DNA of 12,538 nucleotides, taken from contig JAEOSY010000596.1 of the NCBI GenBank assembly GCA_016840125.1, positions 1 to 12,538 on the forward strand, written 5' to 3'. Origin of the DNA: Candidatus Helarchaeota archaeon (GTDB taxonomy: Archaea; Asgardarchaeota; Lokiarchaeia; Helarchaeales; HEL-GB-A). Position 1 is the first letter of the stretch. Each line of letters begins with the position of its first letter. Positions 1 through 6,992 of the stretch are shown here, piece after piece. Below the pieces are notes generated by a model. It made no database searches and was not told where the DNA came from. It saw nothing but the letters and a program-made list of their open reading frames with translations. The translations under genes were made by a program, and so were the position numbers.

Positions 1-5
1 ATATA

Positions 6-566
6 ATGCCGAATGATACTAATCGAAAGATTAACCTAAAGATTCGCTATAATGAGACGGTGGACATCTATGATAGACGTTATCATGAGATCCAGGGTGT
101 TAAATATCAAATTATTTTAGAACATATTGAAATCAGAAATGACCATACTATTTTGGATGTAGGGAGTGGAACAGGACTATTTTTTCCTTCTTTACAGGAG
201 TTAGATTGTAGTGTATATGGAATAGACTTTTCATTGGAATCATTGAAGAGATCTCAAGTTAAAATTAACAGAAAAACACAGTTCCAATTAATTTACGGGG
301 ATGTGGAGTTTCTTCCCTATAAAAAAAGGATTTTTGATATTGTGTTTGTGATAACCTTGTTACAGAACTTACCGGATCCTAGCAGATGTTTGCTTCAAGT
401 AAAGGCGCTATGTAAAAAAAATGGATATATTGTATTATCTTTTTTAAGAAGGAAATTTCCGCACAAACGAATTCAGCTGCTTATGCGAGAAACGCAGCTT
501 AATCCAATACAAATTATCAATGAGAAAAGTTGTGAAGACGTTATTGTAATTATAAAAAATGATTAA
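6..566 (+). CDS. Class I SAM-dependent methyltransferase (Methyltransf_11/25-like)
   Basis: The 186-residue product has the Rossmann-type SAM-binding fold of class I methyltransferases. Seen in the sequence: motif I, ILDVGSGTG, at residues 49-57; an acidic residue after the second strand in YGIDFS (D74); GDVEFLPY at 98-105, where D99 should contact the adenine; and FDIVFVITLLQNLPDP at 110-125, the usual motif IV/post-motif region. The N-terminal YNETVDIYDRRYHEIQ segment is typical of small archaeal members, so the ATG at position 6 probably gives a nearly complete protein. Only five bases precede it, however, so a longer start cannot be excluded. The C-terminus is short and lacks an obvious substrate domain, so the methyl acceptor is unknown. 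The gene converges with the membrane protein gene on the other strand, 16 bases away. The family call is secure; the substrate is not. Confidence 0.85.
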   Translation: MPNDTNRKINLKIRYNETVDIYDRRYHEIQGVKYQIILEHIEIRNDHTILDVGSGTGLFFPSLQELDCSVYGIDFSLESLKRSQVKINRKTQFQLIYGDVEFLPYKKRIFDIVFVITLLQNLPDPSRCLLQVKALCKKNGYIVLSFLRRKFPHKRIQLLMRETQLNPIQIINEKSCEDVIVIIKND

Positions 567-582
567 TGGTGATCTCTAGCGC

Positions 583-1791
583 TTATCCTTTCTTTGTCTT
601 TGCTAATAGTTCCCGGTGCTTTCTATTATAGAGTTTTTCTGATTTATAATCGCCTAATTTGTTAGATAATCTGCTTGCTTTTTTATACAATTGTGCTGCT
701 GCACTATTCTGACCTTCAGCAGCTCGGGTTCGGGCTTCTTTAAGAACAAAGGCGCGTTCGTCGCTGAGTTTTTCAGTCTCCATTTCATAGGTAGATGATT
801 TGGGGGTCGTAAAATAGCTGTAATAAAGAAATAAAGCAATACCAATCACAGCAATCACGCTGACTATGATTATATAAGCAGTAAAGACCTCAGGGGTCTC
901 AGTAATAAGAGCCCATTGAATTAGATTAGCCCATAACCTCAGATTATCAACGGAATCTATCCATGCAACTCCTTTGTAGGAAGTAGTGCCAGTATTAGTG
1001 ACATTGAGGTCACTAAACATTACAATCGAACCACATAGAATAATTCGATAGCTCTCTTGTTGAGTAGCATATAGCCAGGGGGTTTCTGAAAGCGTACCAC
1101 TCGTTCTATTATTTAGATAGGAATCTGAATAACCAGTCCCCACAGCTCCTTCAGTTGCAGTCATGTTTAATCCAGAGGTATGAATGATTATTGTTGATAG
1201 TTTCCACTTGATTGGGTGTCCAAATTGAAAATTTTGACTACCTAGTTCAACGTACCAACGTGGTCCTATTGGAATATGACTCTCATCATAAAGATCATAA
1301 TACGTAAAGGAAACTGGAATGTTTAGAACTTGTGTAAGATTGTTTAAATAATCAGCATGCCCCGTTATATTTTCATCAAAGAGTGGGTTATTAACATCAT
1401 TGTAATTACAGAGGAGCATAAGATTTCCTCCCAATAATGTATAATTTTTCAGCGCTTGGATTTCTAATGAGGAAAAATTGCCAGCAGGACCCGGATTTCC
1501 AATAATGATAAGGTCGTACGATTGTAGTTGTGTAATATTATCTAATGGATTGGTGTTCAAATAAACTACGAAGTCCGCAGTTTGGTTAAGGTAATCTAAA
1601 GCGGACGTGAAGGTTCCATTTGTGTACGTATAATATTGGTCATGTGCCTCATCAAATAGAATTGAATAAGGCCCTGATTCATTCTGCGCTTTGACGTTAA
1701 GGAGCAAAAATTGAGAACATAATAATATACATACAGTTAAGAGCATGAGTATGTTCGAGAATCTTTTAGGTTTCATAAAACGTTTCAACAT
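583..1791 (-). CDS. Secreted type I membrane protein, DUF4350/GATase-like ectodomain with MIT/TPR-like cytosolic tail
   Basis: This 402-residue protein (from the ATG at 1791) begins with a basic stretch and a hydrophobic signal segment ending near VKA-QN, about residue 35. The ectodomain starts SILFDEAHDQYY and continues with YDLIIIGNPGP and LGGNLMLLCNYND, the alternating strand-helix pattern of DUF4350/GATase1-like proteins. It carries 11 N-x-S/T sequons, all outside, which suggests heavy N-glycosylation. One membrane span lies at about residues 303-327 (AYIIIVSVIAVIGIALFLYY). The roughly 60-residue tail is helical, with A-x-x-LY-x-x-A spacing and a final SEKLYNRKHREL, like TPR or MIT hairpins. 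A longer reading frame from TTG at 1803 exists, but that TTG overlaps the GAGG ribosome site, so the ATG is preferred. Its role is not known; ligand binding at the surface with signalling or scaffolding inside is an inference. Confidence 0.75.
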   Translation of the reverse strand: MLKRFMKPKRFSNILMLLTVCILLCSQFLLLNVKAQNESGPYSILFDEAHDQYYTYTNGTFTSALDYLNQTADFVVYLNTNPLDNITQLQSYDLIIIGNPGPAGNFSSLEIQALKNYTLLGGNLMLLCNYNDVNNPLFDENITGHADYLNNLTQVLNIPVSFTYYDLYDESHIPIGPRWYVELGSQNFQFGHPIKWKLSTIIIHTSGLNMTATEGAVGTGYSDSYLNNRTSGTLSETPWLYATQQESYRIILCGSIVMFSDLNVTNTGTTSYKGVAWIDSVDNLRLWANLIQWALITETPEVFTAYIIIVSVIAVIGIALFLYYSYFTTPKSSTYEMETEKLSDERAFVLKEARTRAAEGQNSAAAQLYKKASRLSNKLGDYKSEKLYNRKHRELLAKTKKG

Positions 1792-1797
1792 CTTGAA

Positions 1798-1801
1798 CCT
1801 C
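1798..1801 (-). promoter_or_regulatory. Ribosome binding site choosing the ATG at 1791
   Basis: On the minus strand GAGG is followed by six bases and then ATG (1791-1789). The in-frame TTG at 1803-1801 shares its G with this motif and so is unlikely to be the start. Confidence 0.6.
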
Positions 1802-1821
1802 AAATGGAAATATTACCGGGG

Positions 1822-1835
1822 CATTATATTTATTA
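1822..1835 (-). promoter_or_regulatory. TATA-like promoter of the membrane protein gene
   Basis: Read on the minus strand, AATAAATATAAT lies about 26 bases upstream of the expected transcription start near 1803. That would give a leader of roughly a dozen bases holding the GAGG site. Judged by eye only, in AT-rich DNA. Confidence 0.35.
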
Positions 1836-1836
1836 T

Positions 1837-1849
1837 TCGATTGAATCGA
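1837..1849. promoter_or_regulatory. Perfect inverted repeat, possible operator
   Basis: TCGATT-G-AATCGA is a perfect 6+1+6 palindrome just upstream of, or overlapping, the expected BRE of the membrane protein gene. It lies in the 171-base gap (1792-1962) that also serves the divergent polymerase gene. A second ATTCAAT follows at 1854-1860. A regulator-binding role is an inference from position. Confidence 0.35.
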
Positions 1850-1946
1850 CAAAATTCAATTAATTATTAAAAATGGAAAATCTAATGACTATAATTAACT
1901 TTTTCATGTATTTCTAATTTTTTAAAAAGACATGAAATCACAACTT

Positions 1947-1953
1947 GGGGTGA
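1947..1953 (+). promoter_or_regulatory. Ribosome binding site of the DNA polymerase D large subunit gene
   Basis: GGGGTGA lies nine bases before the ATG at 1963. A nearer ATG at 1956 is out of frame and hits TAG after six codons, so 1963 is the supported start. An in-frame ATG at 1984 (MADYF) lacks its own site. Confidence 0.55.
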
Positions 1954-1962
1954 AAATGATAG

Positions 1963-4900
1963 ATGCAAGGCTGTAGTGAAGAAATGGCAGATTATTTTGC
2001 TAAAATAGATATCAAATTAGGACGTATTTACGCAAAAGCTAAAACTGCTAGGGAAGTTGGTTTGGATCCAACTGAATTTCCTGAAATCTACCCCGCCAAA
2101 GATCTTGCATCCCGAGTTGAAGCTTTAACTGGACCAACAGAAGTGGCGGCTCAGATAAGAGAGCTGAGTAAAGCAATGGATGGAGACCAAGTTGCCTTTA
2201 AAATAGCAGAGGAAATAGTTAATGGAAAATATACTTTAGATAAAAAAGATCAGAGTGGAGTTAGAAGTATTATTGATCCTAAAGAAAAAAATAAAATCGC
2301 AGAATTGGCAACTCGGGCAGCATTATCGATCTTGACAGGGGGAATCACCGCTGCACCCATTGAGGGAATTTCAAGTGTCAAGATTCGCGAGAATTTTGAT
2401 CGAACTCAATATTTAGCGATTTTTTTTGCAGGTCCTATACGTTCTGCAGGGGGAACTGAGGCGGCACTCGCCGTTTTGGTAGGTGATTGGGTAAGAACGC
2501 TGTTAAAATTAGATAAATATAAACCCACACAAAGAGAAGTCGAAAGATATGTAGAGGAGGTTCAAGCCTACAAAAGGGAAGCAAGTTTACAATATCCTTC
2601 TATTCAAGAAGAAGTACGCACTGCAGCTATGAACATTCCAATAGAAATAACTGGAGAACCCACCGAACAAGTCGAGGTTTCGGGCTATAGAGATTTGAAA
2701 AGGGTAGAAACAAATCAACTTCGGGGTGGAGCTTGTCTTGTTTTGAATGATGGAATAATTGGTAAGGCTCACAAGTTAATCAAAATTGTAAAGAAATTGA
2801 AAATAAGTGGATGGGATTGGTTACCACACCTTCAAGCCAAAAAAGCATCAGAGGATACTGGAGATGAGAAAATCCCTCCAAAAGAAAAATTTATTGCTAA
2901 GGTAATAACTGGACGGCCGGTTTTTGCTTATCCCTCGAGAATTGGGGGATTTAGAGTACGATATGGGCGATCAAGAAATACTGGTTTTGCAGGAGTTGGT
3001 TTAAATCCCGCGACAATGATACTACTTGATAACTTTTTGGTCCCAGGAACTCAATTCATGACTGAACGCCCTGGAAAAGGATCGATTGTCCTTCCAGTTG
3101 ATTCTATTGATGGGCCAATTGTACGTTTAGAAGGGGGTCAGGTTCTCCAAATTAATTCCATATCGGAAGCCGTTAAATTAAAGAATAAAATTGAAAAGTT
3201 TCTATTTGTAGGGGATTGTCTTATCGCCTTTGGGGAGTTTTTAGAGAACAATCATATTTTAATTCCTTCAGGTTATTGTGAAGAATGGTGGGCTGAAGAG
3301 TTAAATGAAATTATTAAGAAAAAGTTTGATAATCTAATTGATGCTGCAGCTCATTTATCTATGACGGTTGAGGAGTTAAAAAAGTTCCTCGATAATCCAT
3401 TTTTAAACAAACCCACTGAAGAACAGACACTCGTCTTATCGGATAAGTTACAAATCCCAGTCCATCCTAAATTTAATTATTTTTGGAGCAGTATAACTCA
3501 CGAAGAATGCATCTCGCTAAGAAATTGGTTAATGAAAGGAAATTATAACAGTGATTCGGGTTATATCAAATGCGCACTTAATCCTACTATGAAAATCCTT
3601 CTTGAAAAATTAGGAATTCCGCACAAAGTTGTTAAAAACAAAATCCTCTTTGATGATCATGCACAAATTATTTCTAAAATATTCGCACTTGGTTCTGAAT
3701 ACTTTGAATACAACCGGCCAAATAAAAATAATCTCTGGAAAGGCTCGATATCATCATATATCATCCGAGATCGGTCACCCTATTATATCGGAGGTCGGAT
3801 GGGGCGTCCAGAGAAGGCCAAAGGGCGTGAATTTTTCAATGTCCTCTTTCCAGTTGGAATCGAGGGTGGAAATCGAAGAAGCGTGATTAAGGCGGCAGAG
3901 GGAAAAAAAGTTAATGTGGAGGTTGTTTATCGAGAATGCCCAAAGTGTAAAAAGAAAACCTTCCTTAACAAGTGTTTAAAGTGTAATGAAAGGACTATTC
4001 CTATTCAAAAATGCACACAATTGAATTGCCAGACTAGGACTGAGGATGATTACTGTCCCAGATGCGGCAATGTTACGAGATTCTATGAAAAACGTGCAAT
4101 TCCCATCAAAAAGCTTCTTTTCGACAGATTGAGTAAGTTGAACGAGCCACTCCCCAAAGAAATTAAGGGCGTTAAGGGTCTCATGAGCGAAAAAAAAATA
4201 CCGGAGATTCTTGAGAAAGGGATTTTGCGAGCAAAATACAACCTTTTTGCATACAGAGATGGCACAATCCGGTTTGATGCAACAGACGCTCCGCTCACTC
4301 ATTTTACTCCTTCAGAAGTAGGAGTACCCGTTGACAAATTAATAGAGTTAGGGTATACGCACGACTATCTCGGACACCTTCTCACGACTGACGATCAGAT
4401 TCTGGAGTTAAAAATACAAGATATCGTTATCCCAATGGAGGGTGTAGAATTCTTAAAAAGGGTGGCTAAATTTATCGATGATCTTCTAGTAAAAGTTTAT
4501 AAATTAGAGCCCTTTTATAAAATCAAAAAAAATAAAGAGTTACTTGGCCATTTAGTAATTGGATTGGCACCACATATTTCGGCAGGGGTAGTAGGGAGGA
4601 TTGTAGGATTCACCACAGCCAGAGTCTGTTACGCTCATCCTTACTGGCACTCTGCTAAGCGCAGAAATTGTGATGGCGATGAAGATACGATAATACTTGC
4701 TTTAGATGCAGTTCTCAACTTTTCGAGGAGTTATCTTCCCTCTAAGAAGGGAGGAATGATGGATGCGCCCCTAGTATTGACGTCCCAATTAAATCCGAGT
4801 GAGGTCGATGATGAAGTCTTTAACATGGAAATTGATAAGAAATTGGCATTGAAATTTTATGAGAAGTCGTTGGAGTATGCACATCCCAAGGAGGTACAGA

Positions 4901-5418
4901 GCATGATTGACATCGTGGAGGACCGAATTGGCTGTGTTGAACAATTTGAAGGTTTATTTTTTACCCATCCAACGAAGAATATTAATAGTGGTCCGAAGTT
5001 ATCGCGGTATAAAGAATTAAAAACGGTAAGAGAAAAAGTACATGCGCAGTTAACACTAGCTGTAAAAACAGAGGCAGCTGATGCCCAAGATGAGGCCCGA
5101 CGTCTCCTACATACACATTTTATTCCAGATATTATTGGGAATTTGAGATCTTTCGCGACGCAACGTTTCCGGTGTATAAAATGTAACACAAAATACCGGC
5201 GGTTGCCTTTAGTAGGTCAGTGTATTAAATGTGGGGGAAAGCTAATCCTGACGGTGACTGAAGGTGGAATTACCAAATATTTAGGTTTGTCGTTAGAAAT
5301 TATAAAAAAGTATAATCTCGATACCTACACGGAGCAGCGAATCCTTCTTGCGCGATCTTATGTGGAGTCAATCTTTACAAGTGATCGAGGACGTCAATTG
5401 AAATTAGATAAATTTTAA
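1963..5418 (+). CDS. polC: DNA polymerase D (family D) large catalytic subunit DP2
   Basis: This 1151-residue protein is the catalytic subunit of the replicative family-D polymerase, which acts with the DP1 exonuclease subunit and PCNA. The N-terminus, with AKDLASRVEALTGP, matches DP2. The active site is NCDGDED at residues 902-908, where D904 and D906 are expected to bind the catalytic metals, within double-psi beta-barrel sequence. Zinc-site cysteines are at 659/662/671/674 and 684/689/698/701, and a C-terminal pair of CxxC motifs is at 1071/1074 and 1087/1090. The last seven residues, QLKLDKF, fit a PCNA-interacting (PIP) box ending at its first aromatic. There is no intein at the active-site motif, a common insertion place in this gene elsewhere, and the length is normal for an intein-free protein. 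It ends 4 bases from the convergent CBS gene. The DP1 gene is not in the window. Confidence 0.97.
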   Translation: MQGCSEEMADYFAKIDIKLGRIYAKAKTAREVGLDPTEFPEIYPAKDLASRVEALTGPTEVAAQIRELSKAMDGDQVAFKIAEEIVNGKYTLDKKDQSGVRSIIDPKEKNKIAELATRAALSILTGGITAAPIEGISSVKIRENFDRTQYLAIFFAGPIRSAGGTEAALAVLVGDWVRTLLKLDKYKPTQREVERYVEEVQAYKREASLQYPSIQEEVRTAAMNIPIEITGEPTEQVEVSGYRDLKRVETNQLRGGACLVLNDGIIGKAHKLIKIVKKLKISGWDWLPHLQAKKASEDTGDEKIPPKEKFIAKVITGRPVFAYPSRIGGFRVRYGRSRNTGFAGVGLNPATMILLDNFLVPGTQFMTERPGKGSIVLPVDSIDGPIVRLEGGQVLQINSISEAVKLKNKIEKFLFVGDCLIAFGEFLENNHILIPSGYCEEWWAEELNEIIKKKFDNLIDAAAHLSMTVEELKKFLDNPFLNKPTEEQTLVLSDKLQIPVHPKFNYFWSSITHEECISLRNWLMKGNYNSDSGYIKCALNPTMKILLEKLGIPHKVVKNKILFDDHAQIISKIFALGSEYFEYNRPNKNNLWKGSISSYIIRDRSPYYIGGRMGRPEKAKGREFFNVLFPVGIEGGNRRSVIKAAEGKKVNVEVVYRECPKCKKKTFLNKCLKCNERTIPIQKCTQLNCQTRTEDDYCPRCGNVTRFYEKRAIPIKKLLFDRLSKLNEPLPKEIKGVKGLMSEKKIPEILEKGILRAKYNLFAYRDGTIRFDATDAPLTHFTPSEVGVPVDKLIELGYTHDYLGHLLTTDDQILELKIQDIVIPMEGVEFLKRVAKFIDDLLVKVYKLEPFYKIKKNKELLGHLVIGLAPHISAGVVGRIVGFTTARVCYAHPYWHSAKRRNCDGDEDTIILALDAVLNFSRSYLPSKKGGMMDAPLVLTSQLNPSEVDDEVFNMEIDKKLALKFYEKSLEYAHPKEVQSMIDIVEDRIGCVEQFEGLFFTHPTKNINSGPKLSRYKELKTVREKVHAQLTLAVKTEAADAQDEARRLLHTHFIPDIIGNLRSFATQRFRCIKCNTKYRRLPLVGQCIKCGGKLILTVTEGGITKYLGLSLEIIKKYNLDTYTEQRILLARSYVESIFTSDRGRQLKLDKF

Positions 5419-5419
5419 G

Positions 5420-5436
5420 ATTCTATTTTTTGTTTT
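5420..5436 (+). terminator. T-rich terminator candidate after polC
   Basis: Directly after the polC stop the plus strand reads T6-G-T4 (5426-5436), inside the 3' end of the convergent CBS gene. T-runs without a hairpin are typical archaeal terminators. Weak evidence. Confidence 0.3.
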
Positions 5437-6259
5437 GAAAAGCGGTTACAATTGTTTCATCATCGATCATCCCAAGTATCTCGCCTCTCGCATCAAGCAC
5501 TGGCATTTGATCAATTTTATCTCTACTCATCTTCGACGCACATTCACTTAATGAGGTAAACTCATTTACCGTGATAATATTTTTTGTCATGACATCACGC
5601 ACTGGCTTATTTGGGAGTTTCAATTTCTTCTTGGTAATTAGTAGGATATCACTTGTTTCCCAACTCCAATCCTTATCAGAGGAACTGGAAATTGAAGAGC
5701 TTTTTTCTTCTGAAACAATTTTACTTTCTTTGATGAAATCCCGATCGGATATAATCCCTGAAAGGATTCCATTATCATCCAGGCATGGGAGCATTCGGAT
5801 ATTTCCCAGCCGCATGATGCTAGGAACAACAGAGAGCGGAGTCCCCTCCCAAATTACATGAATTTTAGAGTTGATTAAATCCTTTATCGGGGTTTTAATG
5901 CTCATCCGTGAAATGGCCTTTATAACGTCCCCAATACTAATCATCCCAACAACTTTTTTATCCTGAGCTACTGGAAGCCGCCTTAATTTTTTTTCAAGCA
6001 TAAGATTTACAAGATCTTTAATGGAAGTAGCAGGACTAATTTGAATGGGATCACGAGTCATTAGCATGGCAATTTGGTCTTCATCGGGATTAAGGAGTAA
6101 ATAAGTTTGAGATATTACACCAACTATCTCCTTTGTACCCTTCTTGACGACAGGCATTGCTTTTAGATTATATTTTTGAATTATTTCCATAACTTCTTGC
6201 CGCGTACCTGGTACTTCTGCTAACACCACGTCCTTCTGCATAATATCTTCCACTTTCAC
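5423..6259 (-). CDS. Quadruple CBS-domain protein
   Basis: The 278 residues consist of four CBS modules: about 1-57 (VEDIMQKDVVLAE...MPVV...GVIS), 63-117 (MTRDPIQISP...RRLPV...GMISIGDV), 123-178 (RMLPCLDDNG...GIISDRDF) and 217-275 (VRDVMTKNIITV...QMPVLDARGE...GMIDD). CBS pairs bind adenosine nucleotides such as AMP, ATP or SAM and act as energy or ligand sensors. No enzyme or channel domain is attached, so the partner is unknown. Between modules 3 and 4 is a linker of about 38 residues with a serine tract (SSSISSSS, 187-194) that breaks the usual tandem spacing. The start is GTG, supported by GGAGG at 6268-6272 with eight bases between. The gene converges with polC across 4 bases and follows mazG on the same strand after 126 bases. 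Confidence 0.9.
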   Translation of the reverse strand: MKVEDIMQKDVVLAEVPGTRQEVMEIIQKYNLKAMPVVKKGTKEIVGVISQTYLLLNPDEDQIAMLMTRDPIQISPATSIKDLVNLMLEKKLRRLPVAQDKKVVGMISIGDVIKAISRMSIKTPIKDLINSKIHVIWEGTPLSVVPSIMRLGNIRMLPCLDDNGILSGIISDRDFIKESKIVSEEKSSSISSSSDKDWSWETSDILLITKKKLKLPNKPVRDVMTKNIITVNEFTSLSECASKMSRDKIDQMPVLDARGEILGMIDDETIVTAFQNKK

Positions 6260-6267
6260 GCTTTGAG

Positions 6268-6272
6268 CCTCC
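6268..6272 (-). promoter_or_regulatory. Strong ribosome binding site supporting a GTG start
   Basis: GGAGG on the minus strand is followed by eight bases and then GTG at 6259-6257. It is the clearest Shine-Dalgarno site in the window and justifies the non-ATG start. Confidence 0.65.
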
Positions 6273-6287
6273 AGTCTTCTTTGTCGT

Positions 6288-6305
6288 ATTCAATTGAAAT
6301 TGAAT
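6288..6305. promoter_or_regulatory. Perfect 8+2+8 inverted repeat upstream of the CBS gene, possible operator
   Basis: ATTCAATT-GA-AATTGAAT is perfectly symmetrical. It lies 29-46 bases upstream of the GTG, next to a minus-strand TATA-like TTTTAAAA stretch at about 6305-6315, roughly where the transcription start should fall. A repressor bound there would block initiation. Its half-site ATTCAAT also occurs upstream of the membrane protein gene. The function is an inference. Confidence 0.4.
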
Positions 6306-6385
6306 TTTTTTAAAATGAGATTGTACTGAACAATTTAATTATATCCTTATCTTTAAAGTTTTTCTAATTCTAATTTTTGAAAACA

Positions 6386-6703
6386 CTATTTAAGGTCGCA
6401 TGCACAGGGATTTTTGTGACATTTGGGACAAACATCCGGATATTTCTCTTTTAAAGCTGTTTCCAAGTCAATTCCTAGTACATTTGCTAATGATGCGACC
6501 CAAGCAATAACGTCTGCCATCTCCAACTCCACATTTTTAATTTCTTTATTGGTTTCTCCGTCCTGTTCTTGATATTTACGTAAAGCCTCAGCTAGTTCCC
6601 CAACTTCTTCAACAATCCACATGAATATTTTAGAAAAGCCGCGACCCTCATCCCGCTCGAAATAAAGTGCCTTCATTAATTCTTGGAACTCACGAATGTG
6701 CAT
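6386..6703 (-). CDS. MazG-like nucleotide pyrophosphohydrolase with C-terminal cysteine cluster
   Basis: The 105 residues form one all-alpha MazG/NTP-pyrophosphohydrolase module. The metal-binding EEVGE motif is at residues 32-36 and the second acidic pair E-x-x-D is at 61-64 (VELEMADVIAW). Enzymes of this kind hydrolyse (d)NTPs to the monophosphate and pyrophosphate, often for nucleotide-pool cleaning. The short single-domain length fits small archaeal members rather than the two-domain bacterial MazG. After the catalytic helices comes CPKCHKNPCAC (92-102), four cysteines and a histidine that could hold zinc. The ATG at 6703 is used; only a weak AAGG lies just before it. The gene is divergent from sec61-beta with 61 bases between. 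The natural substrate cannot be read from the sequence. Confidence 0.85.
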   Translation of the reverse strand: MHIREFQELMKALYFERDEGRGFSKIFMWIVEEVGELAEALRKYQEQDGETNKEIKNVELEMADVIAWVASLANVLGIDLETALKEKYPDVCPKCHKNPCACDLK

Positions 6704-6724
6704 AACCTTATTATAGAATCTACA

Positions 6725-6752
6725 TTTATAATTTTTAGATTAGAATTTTATA
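6725..6752. promoter_or_regulatory. Back-to-back TATA boxes of the mazG-like gene and sec61-beta
   Basis: In the 61-base divergent gap the plus strand has TTTATAAT at about 6725-6732 (for sec61-beta), and the minus strand has AGTATAAAAT at about 6743-6752 (for the mazG-like gene). Each lies 25-45 bases from its start codon, so the leaders are very short. No clear ribosome site precedes sec61-beta, which suggests leaderless or near-leaderless translation. Confidence 0.4.
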
Positions 6753-6764
6753 CTGGTTTTTCTT

Positions 6765-6950
6765 ATGTCAAAGAAGAAATCAAAGCGATCAAGGCGTCGT
6801 GGGAGAGAAGGTCCAATGCCTTTTGCCGGAGCCGGATTGATTCGTTTTTTTGAGGAAGAATCCAGTGGAATTAAAGTTGGACCAATTGCAACTATTGTAG
6901 TTTCATTAATTTTAATAATTATAGTAGCGGTAGGTCATTCTGTTTTTTAA
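6765..6950 (+). CDS. Preprotein translocase subunit Sec61-beta
   Basis: This 61-residue protein is the small non-essential-type subunit of the archaeal SecYE-beta protein-conducting channel in the cell membrane. The N-terminus is very basic (KKKSKRSRRRGR). It is followed by the conserved EGPMPFAGAGLIRFFEEES-GIKVGP segment, residues 15-39, characteristic of archaeal Sec61-beta. A single membrane helix follows (IATIVVSLILIIIVAVGHSVF), making it a tail-anchored protein. The length is normal for the family. The start is the ATG at 6765; no internal alternative fits the conserved N-terminus. A T-run at the end of the gene may help to terminate transcription. The neighbours are unrelated in function, so the gene is probably transcribed alone. 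Confidence 0.92.
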   Translation: MSKKKSKRSRRRGREGPMPFAGAGLIRFFEEESSGIKVGPIATIVVSLILIIIVAVGHSVF

Positions 6951-6961
6951 TTTTAATTAAG

Positions 6962-6975
6962 AAAAAAAAGAAAAA
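6962..6975 (-). terminator. T-rich terminator of the ESCRT-III/HerA gene row
   Basis: Read on the minus strand, T5-C-T8 starts 17 bases after the stop codon of the downstream ESCRT-III gene (6993). It is a strong oligo-T run of the archaeal intrinsic kind, with no hairpin needed. Confidence 0.5.
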
Positions 6976-6992
6976 TCTCAAATTAATGAAGT

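Noticed and set aside
654..845. Second minus-strand reading frame inside the tail of the membrane protein gene
   Set aside because: It is an overlapping frame without domain features, while the main frame has a membrane span, sequons and a ribosome site.
3976..4302. Long minus-strand open frames opposite the zinc-finger part of the polymerase gene
   Set aside because: Shadow frames of strongly conserved polC coding sequence; no start signals or recognisable domains.
4660..4690. Intein insertion at the polymerase active-site motif
   Set aside because: NCDGDED is uninterrupted and the flanking sequence is continuous; total length is that of an intein-free DP2.
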